Assembly (NCBI RefSeq): GCF_001500025.1 | Contig: NZ_LQIW01000034.1 | Span: forward strand, 1 to 64,000 | Reading direction: 5' to 3' | DNA from: Mycobacterium sp. IS-1590 | GTDB lineage: Bacteria; Actinomycetota; Actinomycetes; Mycobacteriales; Mycobacteriaceae | DNA: 64,000 nt | In this document: one piece after another, positions 50,464 through 61,936 of the stretch | Position numbering within the stretch: the first letter of the stretch is position 1 | How the letters are laid out: the number at the start of each line of letters is the position of its first letter | The notes under the pieces: model-generated | Database searches by the model: none | Told to the model about the DNA's origin: nothing | The model's input: only the letters and a program-made list of their open reading frames with translations | Translations under genes and position numbers: made by a program

Positions 50464-51714
50464 TCAGTAGCGACCGAAGGCCAAGGCGACATTGTGTCCG
50501 CCGAAGCCGAACGAGTTGTTGATGGCGTACTGGTAGTCGCCATAACGAGGCTCGCCTGCAACCACATCGAGATCGATCTCAGGATCGGGCGTCTCATAGT
50601 TCAGTGTCGGCGGGATGACGCCGTCACGCAGCGAGAGCACGGTCAGAGCCGATTCCAGCGCGCCGACCGCTCCGATGGAGTGGCCGAGCGCCGACTTCGG
50701 CGCGTAGACCGCCGCATGCTCCACCCCGGCCGACCGGATCGCGTTCGCCTCGGCGACGTCACCGATGGATGTGGCGGTGGCGTGGGCGTTGACGTGCTGG
50801 ATGTCCTTGGGCTCGAGGCCCGCGGTCTCCATCGCACGCTTCATCGCCTGGCCGGCACGAAGACCATCGGACGCAGGCGCCACCATGTGGAAGGCGTCCG
50901 AGGTGATGCCGGCACCCATGAGGCGGGCCAGCGGCTTGGCGCCGCGGGCCTTGGCGTGCTCCTCGGTCTCGATGACCATGAGCGCGCCGGCCTCACCGAA
51001 GACGAACCCGTCGCGGTTCTTGTCGAACGGCCGCGAGGCGCCCTCGGGATCCTCGTTGTTGGTCGACATCGCGCGCATCATCGAGAACGCCGCGATCGGC
51101 AGCGCTTCGATTCCGCCTTCGACGCCGCCGACGACCGCGATGTCGGCGTCACCCATGACGATCTGACGCCAGCCGTGGGCGATGGCCTCCGAACCCGATG
51201 AGCAGGCCGAGACCGGGGTGATGACCCCGGCCCTCGCGCCCAGCTGCAGACCGATCACCGCGGCCGCACCGTTCGGCATGATCATCTGCACCGCGAGCGG
51301 CGACACCTTGCGGGGGCCGCCCTCGTTCATCGCGTCATAGGTCTCGACGATCTTCTCGCCGCCACCCAGACCGGTGCCGACGACCACGGTGAAGCGATCC
51401 GGATCGACCTCGGGCGTGCCCGCGGTCTCCCAGAGCTGGCCAGACAGGTACTTGGCCATGCGCTGGACATACGACATCCGTCGCATGTCCAGTCGCGTCA
51501 TGTGGTCGTCGATCGCGTCGACGAGGTGTCCACCGATGCGGACCGGAAGGTCCCACTTGGTGACGAACTCGTCCTCGAGGACGCGGATGCCGCTTTCGCC
51601 GGCGAGCAGCCCCTTCCACGTGCTCTCGATGTCCGCCGCGACCGACGTGGTCGCCGTGACGGCGGTCACGACGACGTTGGGGAAACCGCCGTTAGCAGTG
51701 GAAGGTCTACTCAT
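50464..51714 (-). CDS. kasA: Beta-ketoacyl-ACP synthase KasA
   Basis: This 416-residue condensing enzyme of FAS-II adds two-carbon units from malonyl-AcpM to acyl-AcpM during mycolic acid synthesis. Cys171 is the nucleophile (VSACSSGSEA), at the same number as in M. tuberculosis KasA, with the conserved His/Lys motifs VNAHATATSIGD and YAPKSALGHSIGAVGA. KasA is the target of thiolactomycin. Its ATG overlaps the acpM stop by 4 nt (ATGA), so ACP and synthase are made together. Confidence 0.96.
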   Translation of the reverse strand: MSRPSTANGGFPNVVVTAVTATTSVAADIESTWKGLLAGESGIRVLEDEFVTKWDLPVRIGGHLVDAIDDHMTRLDMRRMSYVQRMAKYLSGQLWETAGTPEVDPDRFTVVVGTGLGGGEKIVETYDAMNEGGPRKVSPLAVQMIMPNGAAAVIGLQLGARAGVITPVSACSSGSEAIAHGWRQIVMGDADIAVVGGVEGGIEALPIAAFSMMRAMSTNNEDPEGASRPFDKNRDGFVFGEAGALMVIETEEHAKARGAKPLARLMGAGITSDAFHMVAPASDGLRAGQAMKRAMETAGLEPKDIQHVNAHATATSIGDVAEANAIRSAGVEHAAVYAPKSALGHSIGAVGALESALTVLSLRDGVIPPTLNYETPDPEIDLDVVAGEPRYGDYQYAINNSFGFGGHNVALAFGRY

Positions 51715-52013
51715 GCCCGATCGGCTTCGATCTGCGCGCGGATGGCCGCGGCCGCTTCGGGGTTCTCTTCCTCGAGCTTCTGGATGTAGGTGACGACGTC
51801 ACCGACGGTGCGAAGACCGGCGAGGTCCTCGTCGGGGATCTTCACGCCGTACTTGTCCTCGGTCTGCACGGCGATCTCGACCATCGACAGCGAGTCGATG
51901 TCCAGGTCGTCGACGAAGCTCTTCTCCGGGGTGACCTCGGAAGGCTCGATGCCGGTGACCTCTTCGATGATCTCGGCGAGACCGGTGATGATTTCATCCT
52001 GACTGGCGGGCAC
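51711..52013 (-). CDS. acpM: Meromycolate extension acyl carrier protein AcpM
   Basis: The 100-residue acyl carrier protein is acidic and carries the phosphopantetheine site Ser41 in DDLDIDSLSMVE. It has the C-terminal extension after KLEEENPEAAAA that marks mycobacterial AcpM. The GTG start is preceded by AAGGAG, 7 nt away. It carries growing meromycolate chains between the FAS-II enzymes. Confidence 0.96.
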   Translation of the reverse strand: MPASQDEIITGLAEIIEEVTGIEPSEVTPEKSFVDDLDIDSLSMVEIAVQTEDKYGVKIPDEDLAGLRTVGDVVTYIQKLEEENPEAAAAIRAQIEADRA

Positions 52014-52090
52014 GGTGGCTCCTTCTATTCGGTGGTGTTACTTGATGGGAAATGACGATCGTTATGTGGTTGTGTCTGGCGCGCGCCTGC

Positions 52091-53017
52091 CTATGGGAGT
52101 TCGGCGAGCCCGTCCAGGTCAGCGGGGGACTTGACGGCGTGCGTCGGCACCCCCCGAAGTTCTCTTTTCGCGATACCCGCGAGCGTCCCGGCGGGCGGGA
52201 ACTCGACGATCGCGGTCACATCCGACCGGCGCATCGTCTCGGTGCACAGGTCCCAGCGGACCGGGCGCGTCATCTGCGCCACCAGCTTGCTCATGGCATC
52301 GGCAGCCGAATCCACCGGCTGGCCGTCCGCGTTCGACAGTAGCGTCGTGTCCGGTTCGGCGCTCGTTACACCGTCGGCGGCGGCGGCGTACCCGTCGAGG
52401 GCCGAGGCCATGTAGTGGGTGTGGAAGGCGCCGGCGGTGGCCAGTTTGCGCACCCGCGCCTTCTCCGGCGGGTCCTCGACCAGCTTGTCCAGTGCGGCGA
52501 TCGCGCCGGCGGCGACGATCTGTCCCGCCGCGTTGCGGTTGGCCGGAATCAGGTCGAGCGCCTCGAGGCGGGCCAGCACGTCGGCTTCCTCGCCGCCGAG
52601 CACGGCGGCCATTCCCGTGGGCTCGACCGCGCATGCCTTGGCCATCTCGGCGCCGCGGGTGGCCGCCAGCTTGATCGCATCGTCGGCGGAGATGACCCCG
52701 GCGATGGCGTAGGCCGCGATCTCACCCACGGAGTGGCCAGCCACCACGGTCTTCTTGTCGGCGATCAATCCGCGCCGGGTCAGTTCCTCATGAGCCAGCA
52801 GCGTGGCCGCCACGACGAGCGGCTGGGTCACCGCGGTGTCGGTGATCTCCTCTGCCGACGCGGTGGTGCCCAGCTGAGCCAAGTCCAGCCCGCTGATCTC
52901 GGACCATCCGGCGAGCCGCTCGGCGGCGCCGGGCAGCTCCAGCCATGCGGCGAGCATGCCGGGCGTCTGGGAGCCCTGTCCGGGCGCCAGGAGTGCGAGC
53001 ACAGTTTTATGAGGCAC
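52091..53017 (-). CDS. fabD: Malonyl-CoA:ACP transacylase FabD
   Basis: This transacylase loads malonyl groups onto AcpM. The serine nucleophile is Ser96 in VVAGHSVGEIAAYA, and the FabD motifs LLAPGQGSQTPGML and FPPAGTLAGIAKREL are present. The 308-residue length uses the GTG at 53017; a GTG at 53002 would match the start usually given in M. tuberculosis. Neither has a clear ribosome site. It is the first gene of the fabD-acpM-kasA-kasB-accD6 operon. Its upstream region carries the MabR-type palindrome. Confidence 0.95.
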   Translation of the reverse strand: MPHKTVLALLAPGQGSQTPGMLAAWLELPGAAERLAGWSEISGLDLAQLGTTASAEEITDTAVTQPLVVAATLLAHEELTRRGLIADKKTVVAGHSVGEIAAYAIAGVISADDAIKLAATRGAEMAKACAVEPTGMAAVLGGEEADVLARLEALDLIPANRNAAGQIVAAGAIAALDKLVEDPPEKARVRKLATAGAFHTHYMASALDGYAAAADGVTSAEPDTTLLSNADGQPVDSAADAMSKLVAQMTRPVRWDLCTETMRRSDVTAIVEFPPAGTLAGIAKRELRGVPTHAVKSPADLDGLAELP

Positions 53018-53082
53018 GAATTAAGAAAACACTGTGAAGACGGGTTTGCGCGGTGTAAGAGATTATGAACCTCGTCTTATGT

Positions 53083-53103
53083 TTTTGTAGAGACCCCACA
53101 AAA
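53083..53103. promoter_or_regulatory. MabR-type operator in the FAS-II promoter
   Basis: TTTTGT (53083-53088), nine bases, then ACAAAA (53098-53103) form an inverted repeat with perfect 6-bp arms. This matches the TTTTGT-N9-ACAAAA motif I recall for MabR in the FAS-II promoter. It lies between the mabR stop and the fabD start, 66 nt upstream of fabD. MabR, encoded next to it, is the expected binding protein. Confidence 0.8.
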
Positions 53104-53141
53104 TCGCCTGTGATGCGACGCTACCGAAATCTGCCCGCGAT

Positions 53142-54431
53142 CTATGTGCCGTCCGGCCGCGGGGCAACAGCTGCTGGTCGCAGCGCCGGACGCGCCACGT
53201 TGATCATGTTTGCTGTGCTCGTCTGGTATGGCTGACGGCCCAGCCGGCCCACGGTGACGGCCACCCGCAGCACGTACGCGTCGCGTGGAAGCGTGGGATC
53301 GCGCCCGGTGAAGTCGGCGATTCGTCTCAGGCGGTACCGGACGGTATTTGGATGAACGAACAATCTGCGGGCGCAGGCCTCGATGGCCCCACCGGAGTCC
53401 AGGTAGGCATCGAGGGTCTCCGTCAGCGCCGGCCCCGCGTCGGCCAGCGGCCTCATCACCTCGGTCTCCAACGCCGCGATCGCCGATACGTCGCCCAGCA
53501 GGGCGCGCTCCGGGAGCAGTTCGCGCGCCGCCACCGGTCGCGGCGCACCCGACCAGCCGGCAACCGCGTTCATGCCCGCGATGGCCTCGGTCGCGCTGCG
53601 GTGAGCGCTCGCCAGCGTGGTGGCCGTGGGTCCGACGACGACGGGGCCCTCGGCGAACACCGACATCAAGTCGGCGAGGAACCTGTCGGTCGGGGAGAGC
53701 GCACCCGACACGATCGCAACGAGCCACGTGCCGTGCACGTCGGTCAGCGCGGCCCGGCCGTTGCGCCGCACCACGTCGTGGACGTCGTCACTGGCCAGAT
53801 CGATCCGGTCGGGCTGCGGCAGCCCGACGATGACGGTGGCGGGGGCGGTGGCGTCCCAGTTCAGGGCGGCGGCCTGGGACTGCAGCTCCGGGCCGACGTC
53901 ACCGCGCACCACCGCGTCGACGACATTGGCCTCCATCCGGGTGTCCCACGCGCCGCGCGCCTCGGCCTGGTCGGCGTAGGCGCTGGCCGCGGCGAACGCG
54001 AGGTCGCGGCTGTAGCGCAGGATGCCCGCGGTCAACGCCGCGAGCTGCTCCTCGGAGCGGGCCAGTAGCGGCACCACTTCTTCGAAGAACTCCATGGTGA
54101 CACGCACCATCTCCACCGACTGGCGCAGCGCGATGCGCCGCCGCAGATCTTGTGGCACCACCTCGAAGGCCTGCGCGGTGTAGCTGACGTTGCTCTGCGG
54201 GTCGCGCATCCACTCGACGAAGTTGACCACCGCGGTCTGCACGACGAGCTGGACGCTGGAACGCTGCGATGCCTCGAGTTCGGCGAAGAACGGCAGGCGT
54301 TCCTCCAATGCGCGTACCGCTTCGGTGGCCACCCGGCCCGAATACTGCTGCAACCGGCGCAGCACCGAGTCGGGAACGGCTTCGAGAACCTCGACCGTCG
54401 ACTTCGGTGGCACGAACCGGTTGTCAGGCAC
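53142..54431 (-). CDS. mabR: PucR/CdaR-type transcriptional regulator of the FAS-II operon
   Basis: The 429-residue GTG-initiated product has a PucR-type C-terminal helix-turn-helix (GGAIEACARRLFVHPNTVRY then RLRRIADFTGRDP) after a long N-terminal sensory region with no recognised ligand motif. It lies directly upstream of fabD on the same strand, as mabR does in M. smegmatis and M. tuberculosis (Rv2242). MabR controls FAS-II transcription and responds to long-chain acyl-CoA. The adjacent operator-like site supports the assignment. It starts 45 nt downstream of the aceE stop. Confidence 0.88.
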   Translation of the reverse strand: MPDNRFVPPKSTVEVLEAVPDSVLRRLQQYSGRVATEAVRALEERLPFFAELEASQRSSVQLVVQTAVVNFVEWMRDPQSNVSYTAQAFEVVPQDLRRRIALRQSVEMVRVTMEFFEEVVPLLARSEEQLAALTAGILRYSRDLAFAAASAYADQAEARGAWDTRMEANVVDAVVRGDVGPELQSQAAALNWDATAPATVIVGLPQPDRIDLASDDVHDVVRRNGRAALTDVHGTWLVAIVSGALSPTDRFLADLMSVFAEGPVVVGPTATTLASAHRSATEAIAGMNAVAGWSGAPRPVAARELLPERALLGDVSAIAALETEVMRPLADAGPALTETLDAYLDSGGAIEACARRLFVHPNTVRYRLRRIADFTGRDPTLPRDAYVLRVAVTVGRLGRQPYQTSTANMINVARPALRPAAVAPRPDGT

Positions 54432-54475
54432 CTCTAAAGGCTACGCCACCCTTATGGAGGAAACCTCCAAGTGGG

Positions 54476-57265
<2,790 letters not shown>

Positions 57266-57440
57266 CTTCCGCTCCTTGGTCGGCGGTTCGGATGCCCACG
57301 CCCGTCGCGCAGATGTTTTCTGCGCTCGAACCGTGAGCGACGGGTTCCATCCTTCTCCCATCCTGCCCCACACGCACCGGTGGGGTCGCCGACTGGAATG
57401 AACCGGCGATCGCGGGACCGAACCGGTAACGTCTGCAGCC
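57266..57440. promoter_or_regulatory. Divergent region between aceE and a lipoprotein gene
   Basis: These 175 nt contain the ribosome site of aceE and the promoters of both genes. No strong palindrome or promoter hexamers were recognised by eye. Confidence 0.35.
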
Positions 57441-58016
57441 GTGGTGATCGGTGCGCTGGTGCAGAAACCGCTGCGGATCGGCGCACTCGTGGTCGGCCTC
57501 GCGGCCGCCGCCGCCATGGTCATCGTCGGTTGCAGCAGCGTCACCGAGGGTTCGGCACAGGTGGACGCGGCCGAGGCGCCGGTGTACCGGGCGTCGGTGT
57601 CGGTCTCCCTGGCGGAGTCGGCGGCCAGTTCCAGCGCCAGGGAGTCAGAACGTCAGGCCTCGATCACCAAGGAGGCGATCCACTCGTCGTGCGAGACGCT
57701 GAGCTCCACCAGCGTCGACGCGATCACTGCGGTCAACGCCTACGTCGATGCGTTCAACCGGAGCGCGGGCGACGTGACCGCCAAGGCAGCCCCCGCCATC
57801 GACGCCCTGAACCACAGCGCCGACATGGTCGCGCGCAGCATCGCCGATCCGCTGGGTCCCGAGCTCACAGGTGCGCTCAACGGCTGGGTCGACGCGGCCA
57901 GAGGCGTGGCCACCGCGATCGCAGGCAACTACGGGCCCGACGAGTTCAACGCCGCGATCACCCGGCTCAACGACACCAAGACCACCGCGCTCAACCTCTG
58001 CGACGCCGCGTATTGA
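57441..58016 (+). CDS. Predicted lipoprotein of unknown function (Rv2240c-like)
   Basis: The GTG-initiated 191-residue product has a signal peptide with lipobox IVGC (Cys about 31) after a long hydrophobic stretch (IGALVVGLAAAAAMVIVG). The mature region is helical and Ser/Ala-rich, with two further cysteines (SSCETLSS and NLCDAAY) that could pair. It is divergent from aceE, in the same position as M. tuberculosis Rv2240c (from memory). The first or second GTG (57441 or 57444) could be the start. The function is unknown. Confidence 0.78.
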   Translation: MVIGALVQKPLRIGALVVGLAAAAAMVIVGCSSVTEGSAQVDAAEAPVYRASVSVSLAESAASSSARESERQASITKEAIHSSCETLSSTSVDAITAVNAYVDAFNRSAGDVTAKAAPAIDALNHSADMVARSIADPLGPELTGALNGWVDAARGVATAIAGNYGPDEFNAAITRLNDTKTTALNLCDAAY

Positions 58017-58151
58017 TCGAGCGGATATCTGGCCAACCTTGCTGCCAGTCACGTGCGGGCGCACTGCTTCGTGCGACGATAGGACTCAAGACAATCGCCT
58101 AGGAGATGCCGAGCGCCACGTGCGCCCGAGCCGGCTGAAGGAGGACCGACC

Positions 58152-58580
58152 GTGGTCGCGGCGGATGACGCCCCGAACTACGCCCACAGACTGGGCATCC
58201 AAAAAGATCAGGTTGTACAGGAACTGGGCTGGGACGAGGACGTCGACGACGACATCCGAGCCGACATCGAGGAAGCGTGCGGCGGCGAGCTGCTCGACGA
58301 GGATGCCGACGAGGTGATCGACGTCGTACTGCTCTGGTGGCGCGACGACGACGGTGACCTCGTGGATGCGCTGATGGACGCCATCACCCCGTTGGCCGAC
58401 GACGGGGTCATCTGGGTGGTGACCCCGAAGACGGGTAAACCGGGTCACGTCCAGCCGGCCGAGGTCGCCGAGTCGGCGCCCACCGCCGGCCTGATGCAGA
58501 CGTCATCGGCCAACCTCGGTGACTGGATCGCCACCCGGCTGGTGCAGCCGAAGTCGAAGGCCGCGGGGCGGCGCGGATGA
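58152..58580 (+). CDS. DUF3052 family protein
   Basis: The GTG start follows GGAGGACCGACC. The 142-residue acidic protein matches DUF3052: an N-terminal HRLGIQKDQVVQELGWDEDV, an acidic middle EDADEVIDVVLLWWRDDDGD, and ITPLADDGVIWVVTPK. It is conserved in actinobacteria next to ahpE, and a regulatory or stress role has been suggested but not shown. No catalytic motif is apparent. It shares orientation with the ahpE gene 28 nt downstream. Confidence 0.85.
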   Translation: MVAADDAPNYAHRLGIQKDQVVQELGWDEDVDDDIRADIEEACGGELLDEDADEVIDVVLLWWRDDDGDLVDALMDAITPLADDGVIWVVTPKTGKPGHVQPAEVAESAPTAGLMQTSSANLGDWIATRLVQPKSKAAGRRG

Positions 58581-58608
58581 GCGCTTGCGCGAAGACCAGA
58601 GGGCCCCG

Positions 58609-59073
58609 ATGATCGCCGTCGGCGCGGAGGCGCCCGATTTCACGCTCAAGGACCAGAACGGTCAGCCCGTCACGCTGAGCGATTTCCGAGGCAGCAAGAA
58701 CGTGTTGCTGGTGTTCTTCCCGCTGGCGTTCACGGGTATCTGCCAAGGTGAGCTCGACGAGGTCCGCGACCGGCTGCCCGAATACGAGAACGACGACACC
58801 GCGACGCTGGCGATCTCGGTGGGCCCGCCGCCGACCCACAAGATCTGGGCCACGCAGAGCGGCTTCACGTTCCCCGTGCTGTCCGATTTCTGGCCGCACG
58901 GCGAGGTCGCGATGGCCTACGGGGTGTTCAACCAGGACGCGGGCATAGCCAACCGCGGCACGTTCGTCGTCGACCGCGAAGGGATCGTCCGGTTCGCCGA
59001 GATGAAAGAGCCGGGGGAGGCCCGCGATCAGGCTCTGTGGACCGACGCGCTGGCGGCGTTGCGCTCCGGTTGA
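58609..59073 (+). CDS. ahpE: Peroxiredoxin AhpE (one-cysteine)
   Basis: The 154-residue protein has the peroxidatic Cys45 in FTGICQGEL, at the same number as M. tuberculosis AhpE, with the surrounding GSKNVLLVFFPLAFTG and ISVGPPPTHKIWATQSG characteristic of this subfamily. AhpE reduces hydroperoxides and peroxynitrite; its sulfenic acid is recycled by mycothiol/mycoredoxin. No second conserved cysteine is seen, consistent with the 1-Cys class. The ATG at 58609 gives the family's usual length; the longer frame overlaps DUF3052. Confidence 0.93.
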   Translation: MIAVGAEAPDFTLKDQNGQPVTLSDFRGSKNVLLVFFPLAFTGICQGELDEVRDRLPEYENDDTATLAISVGPPPTHKIWATQSGFTFPVLSDFWPHGEVAMAYGVFNQDAGIANRGTFVVDREGIVRFAEMKEPGEARDQALWTDALAALRSG

Positions 59074-59118
59074 GCTGATTTCTCGTCGCAGGTCATGGCC
59101 GTGTAGCTTGCCCTGCAG

Positions 59119-59190
59119 GGGCGCGTAGCTCAGTGGTAGAGCTCTGGTTTTACACACCAGCGGTCGGCGGTTCGATACCGTCCGCGCCCA
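59119..59190 (+). tRNA. tRNA-Val (anticodon TAC)
   Basis: The 72-nt cloverleaf has acceptor arms GGGCGCG and CGCGCCC, D-arm GCTC...GAGC, anticodon stem CTGGT/ACCAG with loop TTTACAC (anticodon TAC, reading GTA), and T-loop TTCGATA. The discriminator is A; CCA is not encoded. It lies 45 nt after ahpE. Confidence 0.95.
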
Positions 59191-59271
59191 CCGAATTTCT
59201 CATACGATCGGCGGGCAAGTTCGTGTCCCTCCGACGGAACGAGAAGACCCATATCTGACACCGCGTTTCAG

Positions 59272-60771
59272 ATGGTGGCGATCGGCCTGTACTTCGTCGT
59301 GATGCTCGCGATCGGGTTCTACGCCTTTCGCCGGACCAGTGACTTGGACGACTACATGCTCGGCGGCCGCAGGCTCACCCCGACCGTCGCCGCGCTGTCC
59401 GCGGGCGCATCCGACATGTCCGGATGGCTGCTGCTGGGCGTGCCCGGCGCGATCTATGCGTCCGGCCTGGTCGAGTCGTGGATCGTGATCGGGCTGGTGA
59501 TCGGCGCCTGGCTCAACTGGAAGTTTGTCGCCCCGCGACTGCGGGCCTACACCGAGATCGCCAACAACTCGATCACGGTGCCGAGCTTCTTCGAGAACCG
59601 GCTGCGCGACAAGTCGCATGTCCTGCGGATCTCGGCGGGCACGATCATCCTGGTGTTCTTCACGTTCTACGTGTCGTCCGGCATGGTCGCGGGCGGGGTG
59701 TTCTTCGAGTCGTCGTTCGGCTCGTCGTATCTGACGGGCATGCTCCTGGTCGCTGGAGTCACCTTGTGCTACACGCTGTTCGGTGGTTTTCTGGGCGCTT
59801 CGCTCACCGACGTCGCGCAGGGGCTGCTGATGCTGGCGGCGCTCGTCACGATCCCCGTGGCCGCGATCATCGCCACCGGCGGGCCGGGCGAGATGGTCGA
59901 TCTGGTTCGGGCGGCCGACGCCGCCCACAACGCCGCCGATCCCGGCGACGAAATCCACCGCACGTCACTGTTCTTCGGCGGAAGCCTCGTTGCCATCGTG
60001 TCGGCGGCGGCCTGGGGCCTGGGTTACTTCGGGCAACCGCACATCATCGTTCGCTTCATGGCGATGCGCTCCTCGGCCGACGCCAAGGCAGGACGTCGCA
60101 TCGGCATCAGCTGGATGGTCCTCACCTCCGCTGGCGCGATCACCACCGGGTTGGCCGGCCTGGCGTACTTCTTCCGCGAAGGTGTGACGCTGGACAATCC
60201 CGAGACCGTGTTCCTGCGCCTTGCGCAGGTGATGTTTCACCCGTTTGTCGCCGGTGTGGTGCTCGCCGCGGTGCTGGCGGCCATCATGTCGACGATCTCC
60301 TCTCAGCTCATCGTGTGCTCGTCGGCGCTGGTCGAAGACATCTACCGGGCATTCGGCAAAGAGGCCAGTCAGAAGCGGCTGGTCACCTTCGGTCGGCTCG
60401 GGGTGCTGACGGTCGCGGTGGTGGCGGTTTTGTTGGCGCTCAACCCCGATGACACGATTCTCGATCTCGTCGGCTTCGCGTGGGCCGGCTTTGGCGCCGC
60501 GTTCGGACCGCTGATCATCCTGTCGCTGTTCTGGCGCAGGCTCACGTCGGCCGGCGCGATCGCCGGCATGATCGCCGGTGCCGTGGTGGTCGGCGTCTGG
60601 GGTCAGACCGAGGCGCTGTCGAGCGCGATGTACGAGATCGTTCCCGGCTTCGTCGCATGCCTGGTCGTCGCCGTCGCCGTATCGCTGATGACCGCCCGCG
60701 AGGACGACGAGATCCAATCCGAATTCTCCGAGATGGCCGAGAAGGCGCGCGAAACCGCGGCGTCAGCCTGA
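59272..60771 (+). CDS. putP: Sodium/proline symporter, PutP-like (SSS family)
   Basis: The 499-residue membrane protein of the sodium:solute symporter family has about 13 helices and closely follows PutP: DLDDYMLGGRRLTPTVAALS, AGASDMSGWLLLGVPGA, GYFGQPHIIVRFMAM, AAIMSTISSQLIVCSSA and WAGFGAAFGPLIILSLFW. It imports proline with Na+. Relative to E. coli PutP, the first ATG seems about seven residues late. The in-frame upstream codons (SDTAFQ preceded by ATA at 59251) look like the true N-terminus, suggesting an ATA start or a sequence error. There is no GTG/TTG in frame between the tRNA and 59272 that would explain it. Confidence 0.9.
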   Translation: MVAIGLYFVVMLAIGFYAFRRTSDLDDYMLGGRRLTPTVAALSAGASDMSGWLLLGVPGAIYASGLVESWIVIGLVIGAWLNWKFVAPRLRAYTEIANNSITVPSFFENRLRDKSHVLRISAGTIILVFFTFYVSSGMVAGGVFFESSFGSSYLTGMLLVAGVTLCYTLFGGFLGASLTDVAQGLLMLAALVTIPVAAIIATGGPGEMVDLVRAADAAHNAADPGDEIHRTSLFFGGSLVAIVSAAAWGLGYFGQPHIIVRFMAMRSSADAKAGRRIGISWMVLTSAGAITTGLAGLAYFFREGVTLDNPETVFLRLAQVMFHPFVAGVVLAAVLAAIMSTISSQLIVCSSALVEDIYRAFGKEASQKRLVTFGRLGVLTVAVVAVLLALNPDDTILDLVGFAWAGFGAAFGPLIILSLFWRRLTSAGAIAGMIAGAVVVGVWGQTEALSSAMYEIVPGFVACLVVAVAVSLMTAREDDEIQSEFSEMAEKARETAASA

Positions 60772-60866
60772 CGTCTGAATCGGTTGCCGTTGAAGGAAGT
60801 TGAAGCCCGATCGCAGCCGCGCCCGCCCAGGCGTTTGGTTGCCCTGAGCGCGGGTACGCGATTGCG

Positions 60867-61907
60867 ATGCCGGAGAACCCGTCGTCAATCTTGCTGATCG
60901 CAGATCCCGGCGCTCCCGCGGCAATCGCCGAGCGTCTGTCGAATTCATTGCGCGATGCGCTGGCGGCCGAGTCTGCGGAAGACGGCCCGCGTGATGTGTC
61001 GGTTCGATATCACGCGTATCCGGTCGACGAGTATGCCGAAGTCTCCGAGGTGATCCGCACCATTGAACCCGGTGACAAGCCGGAGGACATCGTCATCTAC
61101 CTGACCGATCTGCCCCGACGCCAGGGGACGACGCCGGTGACAGCCGAGATCAGCCTGCCTGACCGGTTGGGAGTGATTTCGATTCCCGCGGTGGGCGGCT
61201 TGTCGATCGATCGCCGGATCAAGAAATTGGCGCAGGCGGTCGTTGCCGAGATCGCGGGCCGCTCGGACGAGCAGATGCCTTCGGTGAAGCGGCTGAAGCG
61301 AACTCAGGTCGACGGTGTGGTCCGTTACGTCGCCCCGCCGGCACTGTCACGTCTGCGGCTCCTGATGGGCATGGTCTACGCCAACCGCCCGTGGCGGTTG
61401 GTCTCTGGTCTGTCCAAGGTGATGATGGCGGCGTTCGCCGCCGGCGCCGTAAGCCTTGCCTACCCGACGATCTGGCAGTTGTCGGACACCATGGTCCCCG
61501 GGCGGCTCACCGCGGCGACCGTGTTGGCGACCGCCGCTTTGATTGCGTGGCTCATCCTCGATCACGAGTTATGGGAACGCCCGCATTCGGCCGGTGAACG
61601 CAAACGAGCCGTGTTGTACAACGCGACGACCGTCGTCACACTGACGATCGGCGTCGCCATCTTCCACGTCGGGCTGTATGTCCTGATACTGGTGACGGCG
61701 TGGTGGACGCTGCCGCCGGAGTTGGTCGCTCGAAACATCGGTCATTCCGTCGGATTCTCAACCGTGTTGGTGGTGACTTGGTTGGTGGCGGCGATCGCCA
61801 CGCTCGGCGGCGCCCTGGGATCGGGCATGGAGGATGGCGAGGCCGTGAAGGCGGCGGCATACGGGGCGCGGCAACGCCAACGATTCGACCAGGAAAGAGC
61901 ACGCTGA
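60867..61907 (+). CDS. Multi-pass membrane protein of unknown function
   Basis: The 346-residue protein has a soluble N-terminal part (about 1-165) with an early SSILLIADPGAPAAIAERL and IVIYLTDLPRR, suggesting a Rossmann-like fold. It then has about five hydrophobic segments (about 185-207, 215-235, 255-282 and 295-320 are clearest). I do not recognise the family. It lies 95 nt after putP on the same strand and is convergent to the VOC gene. Confidence 0.7.
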   Translation: MPENPSSILLIADPGAPAAIAERLSNSLRDALAAESAEDGPRDVSVRYHAYPVDEYAEVSEVIRTIEPGDKPEDIVIYLTDLPRRQGTTPVTAEISLPDRLGVISIPAVGGLSIDRRIKKLAQAVVAEIAGRSDEQMPSVKRLKRTQVDGVVRYVAPPALSRLRLLMGMVYANRPWRLVSGLSKVMMAAFAAGAVSLAYPTIWQLSDTMVPGRLTAATVLATAALIAWLILDHELWERPHSAGERKRAVLYNATTVVTLTIGVAIFHVGLYVLILVTAWWTLPPELVARNIGHSVGFSTVLVVTWLVAAIATLGGALGSGMEDGEAVKAAAYGARQRQRFDQERAR

Positions 61908-61936
61908 CGCACTCCAACGGGGTACCGGGCTGACCG

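Noticed and set aside
57266..57544. N-terminal extension of AceE to 1022 residues
   Set aside because: The extension overlaps the divergent lipoprotein gene and the TTG at 57265 with a good ribosome site matches the known mycobacterial AceE start.
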